Assembly (NCBI RefSeq): GCF_001039355.2
Contig: NW_019774759.1
Span: 137,164-201,163 of the forward strand
Origin: Lingula anatina
Lineage: Eukaryota > Brachiopoda > Lingulata > Lingulida > Lingulidae
Direction of reading: 5' to 3'
DNA length: 64,000 nt
The position numbers and the translations under genes are program-made. Position 1 is the first letter of the stretch; every line of letters starts with the position of its first letter. Below the pieces are notes generated by a model. That model ran no database searches and had not been told where the DNA came from. It was given only the letters and a program-made list of their open reading frames with translations. Positions 12,584-25,600 of this stretch are shown one piece after another.

Positions 12584-14250
12584 GATGACCACTGACCATT
12601 GGCTGCAAGGGGGAGGGGGGGGGGAGAGAGAGAGAGAGAGAGAGAGAAAAATGACATTAAGTCACCATCAACATTGGAAAAACCATTGCAAACTAACCAA
12701 CTGACTCTGAACAGGGCACTCAAACCACTATAATGCCTACATTGATAAAGTGGAACAAATTATCAGTCTTTGGAAAGTGTAGTGGTACCTATTTGACTGA
12801 TTCAGAAGTGAATTTCACATGAAAACTGGCTGAACTGATGTATTTATATCTCTGACACATTTATGCTTACTTCAGAAATGAACTTACAGAAGGGTCAAAA
12901 TATAATGGCATTGGATATTGTTTATATACCTATAAGGCAGCAACATATTGTTCACACTTCAATATTATTTTGTTTGTTTAGAAATATGTGAGGATTTTTT
13001 TTTAGTAGGACAGGTGAAAGGAGGGTCATGGAGTGACAAATACACCATTTTTAAGATAACAAAATCAGTTGTCAGACGACTACAAATCTGCAGGTCGTCA
13101 CAAACCGATGTTCATATCCAATGTGAACATTCATATAATTTTTTGTGAGTGGCAGCTTTGGTCTTTTGGAAACACGGCATTTGTGCCATACTTGTATCTG
13201 AAAATGTTATAGTTCTAAGGAAGTTAAATACAGTAGTGGTTTATGATAAAATTTTTGTCCAGTTATTGTGGTCATGATATGAAATTGGAAGAATGGTGGA
13301 ACTAGTCAGGTACGGCATGAGATCGAGGCTAGTCAGCCCTGGGCACAAAACGTTGAAATCTGGCCTGCAATTCATTTGGTTTTGTGTATTTTCTGCTGCA
13401 AGTAAAACAGCTGGAAACTGTTTTTCATTTAACTGATATTTTACTGTGCCCTAAAGGTTCAACGGGGAGACCATTGGGAATGGGGAATCAATTTTGTTTT
13501 GAAATTTATATTTTTCTCTGTAATTTGTATCTGATGTATTATAGTAGATCATTATTTTAAATACGTTGCTTCAAAAGACACCATGGCTACATAAATCTTA
13601 AGATAGTCAGCGCTGTTGCAGTGGATCATAAGAAACCTATTAATACTATCATCTACCTTGTAAATACTTGTGTGAAAGTTTATCATATTTATTTTCATTC
13701 TTAATGTTGTGAATATTTAACTTGATGTAGTATTCTGGTCGGGCAGTAGCATCATGTTTAATTATGGAAGGCGTGACGACGCAATCATAGAACTAGATTT
13801 GCTTTTAGGTGTGTTCAAACTGACGAAGTGTTCTGAATGGAATTTACTGAAGTCTTGAGCAATTGTGATATAACGACCTCGCAGTTGTTAAAAACAGCAA
13901 TGGTCACCTTCCATTCAGTTTAGAAAGGTGGTTTGCTGCTTTGCTGTTAACCTGATGGCTGGTCTGTTGCTGGTATAAAATGTATTAGAACGGGATTAAC
14001 TTTTGATTAAGTTCAGACAGTGTGACACACATGTTAATACTGAAGATAAAATTAAAGGGTTTATTGTAAAAAAGTAGATGGCGTGTTTGAATGTAACATG
14101 TATAAAATCTAGATGGCGCTGTGGATATTGTGTAAAAATTATAGACATTTTTCAATGAGATTTGGTTTACCTAACTGAAGGGTGATGAATTTTCTCATCT
14201 TCTTTGGAATCAAATCTAACCAGATATTAATAAAATACATGATTGTGAAA
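12584..14250 (+). other. Probable 3' UTR of the RERE gene
   Basis: After the TGA at 12581 no further coding sequence is seen. A (GA)n run lies at about 12625-12648. The first canonical AATAAA on this strand that I found is at 14229-14234, with a variant ATTAAA at 14051-14056. A 3' UTR of about 1.5-1.7 kb is therefore inferred. Confidence 0.5.
14229..14234 (+). promoter_or_regulatory. Candidate polyadenylation signal for RERE
   Basis: A canonical AATAAA lies in an A+T-rich context about 1.65 kb after the stop codon. The variant ATTAAA at 14051 is an alternative. Confidence 0.45.
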
Positions 14251-16980
14251 AATGTACTCGTTTGTTGGGATACAAATAGTTGCAACAGACGCGGTAAAGC
14301 ACCCCCAGGACTCCGGTGACATAAGACTAGGAATTGATATGCTAATTTTTTCTCGCATGGTGTCGATTTTAAGATTGACGGTTTGTAGATAGAAACCAAG
14401 CAACTTAAAATGCCACACGTTTAAGGTGCATAATCACAACTGCGCAAATCGATAATGATTAGTTTTACCTAAGACCGCCTTAATGAGTTACAAAGCTTTC
14501 AGGATACTTTGGTTTGAAAAAATCTTTCTGCCCTGCAGAATAAATGAAACGTGGGCACAGACAACCGATACGTAATTATATCTGTACATGCCTTTTAATG
14601 TGAAAAAAATATCCAAATGAACATTACTGGAACTAATAGACATGACATGTGCTAAGGTACCGACGTTTCTAAATGTTTACCAACTTTCGGTGCAGCAGAT
14701 GACGTCAAACGAGACTTAGATTTGAACGAGATTTCACGAGAGGTGGGGTTAAAATCTGCCATGCAACTTTTCTCGCGGTCGGGCACAAGCCTATGTTATA
14801 GACTGCACTGCGTACGTCTGGTGGCAGGCCCATTTTTCATTTTAAGGCTGACTTGTTGAAATTTGGCGAAAAATATTTTCTTTTCATTTCACAGCCTGAT
14901 TACAAAATAGCTCTAGGCGAATCTTGAGCATAATATTCGTCAGCTTGGTGAATATGTAGTCTAAAATCGTTATTTGCACACAAGCAAAACGCACTGAAAG
15001 CTTACATGCCAGCTTACGGCCAATGAATAACAGTTACATCTACACGTACTAAGTCCGACGAAAGCTTTCGCCCAGGTTAACCGTTATCTATTTATTAAAA
15101 AGTTATTTATTTATCTGTTCATTTATTGAGGGTAGAAACATGGCAAATCAAAACTTAATCCCTGCCATGGCCGTCATGAGGTCAGTTGATGAGGAAATGA
15201 TAAAAAATAATTAATTGAAAAATCCTACGTGAAAATTATCATAATAATATCATAATGTTTTGCTTCTGTACAAGTAACAATCTGGCGCTGGAGTCTCAAT
15301 GAATTCACTAACCATAACCCTGAGCAGTCTTTTTCATAACAATTATATTTTTTTGGGACTGGCATATTCTTTTTCAAAATACAATGATGTAAAATAGATT
15401 CTAGAAATTTGCTTTAAACAGGAGATATGCATGGAAATACACAGTGGACATGCATGCCGACATTCAGTTAAGTGCAATCATGTCCTGGGACACGACCTGA
15501 CCGAACCTGTCATCTCTTTTATTGTTATAGTGGTTGCAGAATCACCTGAAACTCTTAAAGGAGTATCTTTCTCTCCCCCCTCCCGCCCCCTTCTGAAACC
15601 TCAATCCTGTTCTCGTCCTGGCGGCTTTAATCTGATGGTGAGGGATATAGAAGCTAGTTAAATAAATGACGAGACTTGAAGGTGTCAAGTGACGATATCA
15701 GTGCTATGGTACCCCGTTCTCTCTGATATGGAGCTTTCAACTTGACAGGTTACAATAAATAATTATCGGAATTCCTTCTATAGGTGGTTAATCTTCCCAC
15801 AAAAATCAATTCTTTGACCTTTGGAAGAGCGGCCCGGTGGTGGAAAGAGCCCTTCAATAAACCACATTAGACACGCTTGAATAAGCTTTCGTAGAAAAGA
15901 AAATTGGGCAATTTAAATTGCTGACAGGGAGGCTTCTGCTCATCAGATTGCGAAACGAAGTTATCTCTTGTTACATGGCAGCTTTATCTCTCTCTTGGAG
16001 CAAGATTATCTTTGTCACACGTAATCGACACAGCTTTCAGAATATCGACGAATTAAAACTTTGCGTCACGCAGTAAAGAGTGGCCAACAAGTCCCTGAAA
16101 GTTGGTACGAAAAGTAGAAAGAAAAAGGGAAGAATGCTGAGAAAGATTGAGTCATGTCAGATACGTGTTTTGTTCGTATTTGCAGCGTTAAAAGTCTTAC
16201 CGAATGAAAGAGGACATATGAATGCCATTTCCTACAACCTCCGTTTCCTGGCCCCACCGAACCTAGTTCCATTCTCTGAGTCATTTGATCTCTGGATGTA
16301 TACTTTATGAACATCTAATGTTTCGTCTCCATCGGGGACCGTAAGCCAGCAAAATCTATAATCTCACGAAAATCTTATTACGGAGATTATTATTGAAACA
16401 AATGCTGTTCGTGCGATAAGGGATTCGTCAATTATTGGCTGGTTTCTACTGGGAATACATGCTGGGAGTTTTTCAATGCGTAAGGCTAATTGTCCGTGAA
16501 TATGAATCAAATGGATGCTTGTTTTTGTATTAGACATTGTGCATAATAACTCATTCCAGGAGCGCCTTGGCGCGGTCCTTGACGATAAGTAAAAGCTGTT
16601 GCTACTTGGAGATTTCCCTTCAAGAACTCAAGCCGACTGTCTCCATTTAGATGCCATTTTTGGTGGTGCCATTTTGTTGGCACCAACGGTAGCCCCCGTG
16701 GAGCGGATCGCTTTACGATATGCAAGGCAGGTGCTTGCTTTTAGTTTCTGAACCTCCCAGGACGTGCGTGTGATTGCTATAACGTCAATTGTCTTCGTCA
16801 TGAAGGAAAATAACTTGTTGTTTGGAGCTATTTTCAGATCTGTTCAGAGTATAAATATGATGACAAAAACGTCCAATTGCTGTCTTTAACTACCCCCAGT
16901 TCATTTCAGGACATGAGGAAGGATGCTGTAACATCTGAATCTCTGGCTTATGAACGTTGCCGGTGACTTATAGCATGAAA
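14251..16980. other. Gene-free stretch
   Basis: Only short, unrelated reading frames are present. I see no splice-linked coding sequence, RNA gene or obvious transposon. The interval separates RERE from the foldback repeat. Confidence 0.5.
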
Positions 16981-19900
16981 CTGCTTGTAGTCCAAGAAAT
17001 TGGTGCAGAAAAAAGGGTGAATTGTGCGTTTTTTACCTACAAGCATGAAATTTGCCACAGTTGTAGATAATGGAATTCTAAGCTTTTTTGGATATATGGG
17101 CATGTCTGAAAATTCCAGTATGGCCGCCAAATCCAATATGGCCGCCACAAATACTCTTTTAAATTAAAACATCTAATATATAGTCCTAAAATGGTTTAAA
17201 TATCATTTTATAGCTGGAAAATATCATGCTATGAATGAGTTATCAATATCCGCTTCTACAGGTGTATAGAATTCCAAAATGGCCTCCAAAAGTAAAATAA
17301 GCAGTTTACTTACGCAAAATATGCAGCAGTTTTGTAAAATCATCAAGCACTTACAATTACAAGCATAAAAATTGGCACAGTTATGTAGAACATGATTCTA
17401 AGCAACGTTGGATATAGGGGCATGTCTGAAAATTCCAATATGGCAGCCAATTTCAATATTGCCCCCAAAATACCCTTTCAAGGTGAAAGTTATTTGTACA
17501 GTCTTTTATAGAAATATCATTTAATGGTTAGAAAATACCATTGTATGTATGAAGTATCAATATCTGCCACTTAAGGTTTTAAAATTCCAAAATGGCCTCC
17601 AAAAGTCAGCAGACCACAACTATTGAATTGTAATCACTCGTGAATAGGCATGTGGGCTTTGCAACTACCTGTATACTCAGCATATTCCTACATGTGCACG
17701 TGCTATTCTACAGAGTTTTTTTTTTTAACCATCAAGCAAGATACATTTATTATGTACTGAAAACAGTCCTTCTTTTGATAAACCAACATAAGTAGTTTGG
17801 CTTTTTGCTCAGGATTCTCATTTAGATCAATTCCCAGTTAGCGATCCACTTATATGGCACTCATGAGTGACTCCCCCTTTCTAAGAAAAAAGTATCGTGC
17901 AAAATCCATAAAATGTGAAAGAAACACCAGAATAGCTTAGCCTTAAAGAGGCAAATATAAAAAAGCTTGGGGTGTACCAATTTTGTCTGTTGGTTATGAT
18001 TCTTCAGCTAGATCAGTGCATGGCGCTTCATCAAATGCTCACAAATATAACAAAAATGACAGCTAATCAAACATACAGGTCTCAACAATTTGGCGTTTTG
18101 CATTGGTAAAGTACTAAAAGCAGGGGCACATTTGCACTCGGTAATGTTATGATGTTACGAGTATCTTGTGCTTCAAAAGTAAATTAGAAAAGCTTCTTAT
18201 TTCAAGAAATGGATTTAGTACATTCACAGTAATGGCTACCGAGAATTTAGTGAAAATTTATGAGCAAAGAAATACCCCAAACAGAGGGCAGATGTTGATA
18301 CGTGCTGTATCCAAGAGTTGCATTGCAGGCTTCACACTTCGTGCACTAAAAAAGAAGCACTGATAGGCGCCAAACTTTGGTTTTCATTTGATCATTTGGC
18401 AACTTGTTTAGTTAAAACTTTCAAATAACTGAACATGAAAATAAAAAAATTAAAATCCTCCAGAAAGTTAATACATACAAAACTTCAAAAATTACACCAA
18501 GAAATTAGTGCAATATGGACTTTGAAAGGTAAAAATTCATGAGATTGCCGGCATCATTGTCTCTGTGCGACAATCCAGAATGAAGCCATGGGGAGTATTC
18601 ACTTACCCAGATAACAAAACCTACCTTTCGCAGGTAGCTTCTACCACATCTGTTTGTAGTTATGTGTGCAATTGCTAACTGTGGTGAGGGGAGTCAGAAG
18701 CATTGGAAGACTGGTCCTATAAGGGTTCACACTAGTAACCTACATCTACTAATATGCCCTACCACACTTTCATATTCCTATTGACCCTCATGCATGTAAA
18801 CTGATGCTTTCTGGTGTTTAAAATGACCTATGCCTCTTGGTATTTTGTTGGGGAAAGTGGATTACATGTAGAAGCTATAGCTTTAGGCAAATTCTGGGAA
18901 AGCTGAGGGAAACACAACTACAAGTAAAGCAAGGCACACATTAATGAATGAAAATTATTTAACCAAATAAGTAGAAATTTCGGTGTAGCTAGCTGTTATC
19001 CTCTGTTAAGATATTGTCCATTTACAAAAGTAATAGGTTAATCGTCCATAAAATGTGCAACACCTACTTGATAAAATAACTTTCGTTAATTTGAAACTTA
19101 TTTGTGAAAATACCTTGACATTTTCATATCCTTGACATTTATAGAATTGCTGCATGTGGTGTCGCAACTGGACCAAAAGGAGTCCTGTTCCACTTTTTAC
19201 GGTCATTTGGATCTTAATGTAACTAAAGGAGTGAAAAACCAAAAAAGAGTAAAGATTGTTGTAAGTCAGATTATGAAGTAGATTTTTTTACTTTAAAAGG
19301 GTTTTAGTGGCCATATTAGAATTTTCAGACATGTTCTTATGTAAAAAAATTGCTTAGAATCCTGTTCTGTACAATTGTGCCAATTTTCATGCTTGTAGTT
19401 TTAAGTGCATGATGAATTCACCATACTGCTGCTGTGAGTGGCCTGTTTTTCTTATTTTTGGAGGCCATTTTGGATTTCTATACACATAAGCAAATATTGA
19501 TACTTCATGCATACTATTTCTATATACTATATATACTATAGTCTTGTCTAACCATAAAATGTTATCTTAAGCTATTATAGGATTATATACTTGAAGTTTC
19601 AATTTGAACGGGTATTTGTGTCGGCCATATTGGATTTGGGGGCCACATATTGGAATTTTTAGACATGCCCATACATCCAAAAGTGCTTGGAATCCTGTTT
19701 TACAACTGTAACAAATGTCATGCTTGTAGTTTTTGATGAATTCACCACTCTGCTGGATATCTTGGATTAGTAGAATGCTTTTTACTATTGGCGGCCATTT
19801 TGGATTTAATACACCTAAAGAAGCAGATATTGATTTTGAATTCATACTGTGGTGTTTTTTAACCTTTGTATGATATTTAAGCCCTTAAAAGACTATATAC

Positions 19901-20400
19901 TTGAAGTCTTCATTAGAAGCCGTATTTTTGGGGGCCATCTTGGATTTGGGGGCCATTTTTAAATTTTCGGATATGCCCATACATCCAAGCTTGCTCAGAA
20001 TTTCATTTTCCACAAACGTGCCAAATTTAATGCTTGTAGTTTTAAGTGCTTGATGAATTCACCATTCTAATGGATATCTTGAATAAATGGTCTGCTTTTT
20101 ACTTTTGGCGGCCATTTTGGAGTTTATACACCTAAAGGATTCATTCCATGGTATTTTCTAACCTTTATATGATATTTTAAGTCATTAAAAGACTATGTAC
20201 TTGAAGTTTTAATTTGAAAAGGTATTTTGGTGGCCATATTGGATTTGACGGCCATTTTGGAATTTTCAGACATGCCCATATATCCAGATTTGCTTAGAAT
20301 TTCATTGTCCATAAGTGTGCCAAATTTCATGCTTGTAGGTAAAAAATGCACAATTTTTCACCAATTTCCTGGACTATTGGGCTTTAATCTTTATCAAGGA
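16981..20400. mobile_element. Foldback-type element with inverted arms of tandem ~300-bp units
   Basis: The left arm (16981-17610) is an imperfect reverse complement of the right arm (19270-20400). For example, 17030-17155 (TTTTTTACCTACAAGCATGA ... GGCATGTCTGAAAATTCC ... TATGGCCGCC) is matched inverted by 20220-20350. Each arm is tandem: the ACAAGCATGAAA landmark recurs at 17040 and 17359 on the left, and its complement TTCATGCTTGTAG recurs near 19391, 19718, 20031 and 20329 on the right, with a period of about 300-325 bp. The outer ends share CCAAGAAATTGGTG versus CACCAATTTCCTGG. The 1.6-kb centre (17610-19260) has no intact protein; the longest frame is about 65 codons. This matches the build of non-autonomous foldback DNA transposons; the superfamily is not identifiable. 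Confidence 0.75.
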
Positions 20401-22648
20401 TTTATGGAAAGAAAGGGCTGTACTGACTACCTGAATACCCAATTATGTCCAAATCCAACAGTTTCTATAGGAATGTAAGAAAGTCTGTCATAAGCACGCC
20501 CATATCGGTCTGGTGTACGACCCATATCTTTCTATATCATGGCGGGGAATGCCAATAATGTTGTTCTCAAAGTTCCATGTTACTTTTAACTAGAAACTCG
20601 AGAATATACTGCTATACCCTAAAACCTGGGAAATACCAGATTACTTCACTCACCACGTAAAATCCGAATATATTTATATTTTCGATGACTTTTCTAACGG
20701 CTTCTGATTTTTATTAAGGTATCCAAGCAATAGTGCACCATTCCTTGGTTTGTTAATGTGATTACTGGACTGCATCATTTATACTCTAACCAATGAAGGG
20801 CTCAAATCTGAACGGGTCAATGCGGGCGATCCCATACTAACTGGATCTAGTGTAGTGGTTTGAGGAAGCGGGCCTTGAGATCAGACAAGAGAAATTGTAT
20901 GGTCTAGCGCAAATGTCTTCTGGCCTGAGCTTTATCGGTGAGAGCTGATAGTTGAAGAAGCTGTGATTATACTGACGACGATCTCCTAACTGTTAACGGC
21001 GTGTTATATTTACTGACAACGCAGAATTACAAATGTATCATCTTATGCTGAGAAATTAAAAATATAATCTACTGGAAATGAATACATCTGATTATGGATC
21101 AGAAAAGACTATTATTCAACTGGAAGTTTGAATATTATTCATATCGTTCTGAGAAGTGACTACAAGTGTTACAAATATGCTGAAGAACAATATTTTTGCA
21201 ATAAAAAAGCCAGAGATTACATTCTCTACTCGGAAAGCCGACGATGAAAAACATTCTGTCAATTTTCATTACCATGGTAAATGAAACACGCTCACGCAGA
21301 ACTGTGATTTTATTTTGAGGATAGCTTCGAATGGCGTCCGTCGTATAGTTCACAAAGCAGTGCGACAGAAATTGAATTTATAGGATACGAGGAGTGCATT
21401 AAAGTAGCGTCTGGGGAACAATAAATGATTATCTTATTACAGAGGCTTTGATCGGAGACGACAAAGAAGTAGCTCAGTTTCGCCCAGTGTGACAGCCGTA
21501 GAGATGATAGTGAAAGCAATGGATAGATGTTCGCTAAGCGGAAGATAGAGAGGTCCGTTTAAATCCCAAATACGATAAGCCAGTATTGGGGGCAATGGAA
21601 GTGCCTGTTTACACCGTGAGGTTAGGCAATATTTTGTTATTTACCTTTTAGTTTTGTAATTCAAGTGGTAATGGATTTTTCTTACTTTGTAGTTACGAAC
21701 AATTCAAATTGGTAAAACTACAAAGTGTACAATATGTGTAGCCTACAGTTTACTCCGTACCATAGTTCTATTAAATTTCTTTAAAAAGTTTCTGAATGGG
21801 GTGAATTATCTATTGAGTGAAATGCATAAGCCATTACTTATTGCATTGATTTCATTTAAAAGATGGGTGGGTCATCATCAATTGCAAGTATTAAAATATC
21901 AGTGTTACAGATTCATTTAAATTTCACACGTTTTGTCTTCTTAAAAAGATTCCTTTCGTGTTTTTTTTTACAGTGATACGTTGCATGTGAAAATAACAAA
22001 TACCAAATTGCTACCATGACTGACTGTTAAACAGCGCGATTCCCAATGGAAAGCAATGTCAAAGATGGCTGTCAACTACGGACCATCAACAAAAACATCA
22101 TGTTACACGGGGATTCAGCACCTAGACTGTAGCTTATTCCCCATAAATGTGCTTGTTTACTGTAACCATGTTTAGCAAGTGACCTGGATGTGATGCCGAA
22201 ATGGACAAAGTAACAGAAAAAATAAAGTCGTTTTTTAACTTTTTAAAAGTTATATGAGCCACGCAGAAATGAACAGAAATGGACAGATTTTATTTTATTT
22301 TATTTGTCAAACCTCACATAAGGAATAGGGAAGTGTTTTTGGATGACGACCTTCTCTGTCATTGGATTAGTTAAGTGGTGTTACCTGCCACGAAAATAAA
22401 CTGTTACAGCTCCAAAATGCTGTTGGAATCTAATTAACTAATGTGTTTAATTTAACAATGGCTGGAGTTGATCTGAAACATCTCTCGACCGGCTACATAA
22501 AACGATGCATTAACGGCTCCAGTGAATCACAAGACAGAGAAATTCAACAGTGCTATCTTTCAGATGCAGATAATGACTTAGGCCTACGGATGAATATGTT
22601 GAAATAATTAATTTATTACTGTTATCTGGTGTCACTGTGCTACTAGAA
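20401..22648. other. Upstream region of the PRRT-like gene
   Basis: No coding sequence was recognised. It must contain the promoter and any 5' UTR of the gene starting at 22649. Possible 3' splice sites just before the ATG (TTTCAG at about 22557-22562, CTACTAG at 22640-22646) allow for an upstream non-coding exon. Confidence 0.4.
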
Positions 22649-25600
22649 ATGACCAACTACACAAGCTCTCTCGCTCTCAAACATGAGCTCAAATGGGCGT
22701 GGCCGGTCCATGCGTATGGGTTTGGCAGTGCTTACGCCTCACTGGCGATCTACGCCATGGTTTGCGGCGCCCAGGCGGCCTACTACAGGAGACGTTCTGT
22801 TATGGTCGGGATAACGTTCCTCATAGTGACCTTGACCCTGAGTCAAGCCACGTTTCTTTTCGTAGACCCATACGGGACGACTGGACAGTTGGGGCGCTCC
22901 GCGCTCATCATGTTGTCTTGCCTCGCCTACCCATGCCTGATGTCTTCCTTTAATCTTCTCGTCTTGATGATTTTACCTTTAATACACAATTCCCACGCCG
23001 ACAAAATTCCGTGTCTGTTGCGGCGAGGTCTCGTCATCATTGCCGGTATTCTTATTCATTTTACCACGGTGGTTTTGATAGATTTTACTGCGGCGTACCA
23101 CAGCATTGCACATATACACGACGGTCGTGTGTTCTGCCATGCTGTATTCATAACCTTGGTCAGTATTCTACAGATCAACTTCCTCGTGATGAGAGTCCGG
23201 CTTCATGCATACCTGAAACAGAGCGCGCACGTGTTGAAACATATAACCACGTACCAGCAAGGAGGGAGCAAGCGAGCGATACCGAGGCTCGAAATGGTCG
23301 CCGGCGAATCTGTCGTTTCTGAGGCCCTCTCTCTTAGCTCAGACCCAGAAGAGCTGTCGACATCCAGTCCGACAGCGTCGACCTCCGCTGGCAACGGCAG
23401 GGTCACTAGGGCTGGTCCCTCATCTACGTCACAGCAACTTTTACCACTTGATGTCACACATCTAGAGAGTTGCACACCAGAACAAGCAATGTCAACGGAA
23501 GGTAGCACACAGACTCTTTTAAGGAATGGCGGGAAAGGAGGACGAGGCGAATCTAGGGGTATGACGTCACAAAGAAAAGAGCTGACGTCACTGGTTCTAG
23601 GAGAGGATGAGGATTCAGAGGAAGATTTGGATGATGACGTCACAGGATGTCAGAAGACGCCCTCCGTGTACGCTATTGCTAACCCACCTGACAGCGTGGC
23701 ATCTTCAGATAGACTGTTTAACAACGGGGTGCACCCTGTGAAACCCCACGAAAAAGATAGTGACTCCAGCAGCGACTCCGATTTTTATTCCATGAAGCAA
23801 CTGGAGAACGATTATCATGCAAAGGAAAAACAGGTGTACAACACGTGTGAAATGCCGCTGAATAACTATCATTTGATTCCAACACAGGACAAAAAGAAAT
23901 CTATAAGAACTACTTCTACTGTATTTTTCAATGCTTGCTTCTTTGGGGGAGAAATGGAATCGGGACAATTGGACAACGTACCGGTAGATGGGGGCGTTCT
24001 GTCAGACAGGACCTCTAGAAATAATGTTTACCCCGGCTCACCTGGAGTGTCAATTAAACTGCCAAAGAAGGCAAGCAGAATAGAGGACGCCAAAAGGAGA
24101 GAAAGCTATGTGAACAAGGGTTATGTAACCGATATGGAGTCATCGGATCCACAAACGTTAAGTCCCGACAAGGAGTTGTGCCTCACCGAGATCGCCTTCG
24201 ATGGTACCATCAGTCACGAATCAGCGAGGGATTCAAATCAAAAGATAATAAGTAAAACTACTAATGCTATTAAAGTGTCCCTTCAGGTACATAGTTCAGA
24301 TAACACTGGGGTCCGGAATGCTGTCGTCACTGAATCAGAACAAAACGAAACGGCCACCGGTGCAAAAAATAGGGTGACCAATGCATCAAATTACCACGAA
24401 AAAACTGACCACAATGGCCCCACTTGTCCAACACGTGTGGTATTGGAACCGGATAGTGTAGAACTCACCAGTGGCACACTAAGGTCACAAGGACAACGGG
24501 AAGTAAGCAACTCTGCTAATGAGCAAAATAATGTTAAAGATGTGTCACCAAATACGCAGGGCAAAAATGGTAGGGGATATCAGAATGGCGTTACACTCGT
24601 CTCACAAGACACCGACACAATAAGCATGACGCAATTGTCACCAGAACGCCAGGATTCGAATGTCGCCAATATCCCAACTGATCTTAGCCACACGTCACCA
24701 AGGTCAGAGGTCACAGACACCACAATTGATAACATATTTCTATCACAGAAATCAGACGGCCGAGATGACAACACCACAGAGACTCAAGCAGTACCTTCAA
24801 ACTCGGCCAGAACCCATATTGGTCTCGCCCACGTGCGCAGGGCGCGTATACTGTCACGTGCCGTGAATGTGATGAGCATGACGGTGGTGTTTGGGATGTT
24901 GGTGAGCGGCATGCAACTGTACGAGCTGGTGGGTCCGGAAGGGGAAATTACGTCACACGTCCATCCGTGGCCTTGGCTGAGATTTCACACGGCGTTTAGG
25001 TAAAGAATCTTATACAGGGTGGTCCATAAAAGGGCCTATTTAACTTTCCGTCTGAATTTATTGACCACCCTGTACATAAGTTATTTCTTGTTTGATAGCT
25101 CTATGCTTTAAGAAAAAAAATAATAGTAACAATGATAATGATAATAATGAACAACTATGGGGGAAATAAAAGCACCAATAGTAACATATGAATATTGGAT
25201 ATTTGACTGGCAATTGAAAAGGTTAGGTACAAGTGAAATAACGACGCGCATACCCCCGAGACACAATACAGGAACTCGCATGTTATCGCACTTTGTCTAG
25301 GTAACATCCTTCTTACGTGTATCTTGTATAAGGCAAACATGGAATTGGCTGAAAACCTGCCTCACGGGAGGACATTGTTGGCAAAACGTTATGTTTTTTA
25401 GTAGAAATTAACTATCGCCCATCTGGAAATGTCAACTTAAACAGCTTACTCAGAATACAATTCAAAATGTAATTTGTTAAAGCATAAAATGGATCTGAAA
25501 AGTACAAGTATATTATATTAACGCCTTTTCTTGTCTTAGATCATTGGTAGTCAGTAGGCATGGTTATGTCGACATGCTGGCGTAGTTCTCCATGATTGTT

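Noticed and set aside
16080-16314. Overlapping 76- and 82-codon frames
   Set aside because: No splice context, no domain and low-complexity basic start; most likely chance.
17700-19250. Transposase gene in the centre of the foldback element
   Set aside because: All frames are short and interrupted and I recognise no catalytic motif.
23203-23643. 146-codon minus-strand frame with Ser-rich sequence
   Set aside because: Shadow of the PRRT-like coding exon; composition mirrors the acidic/serine loop on the other strand.
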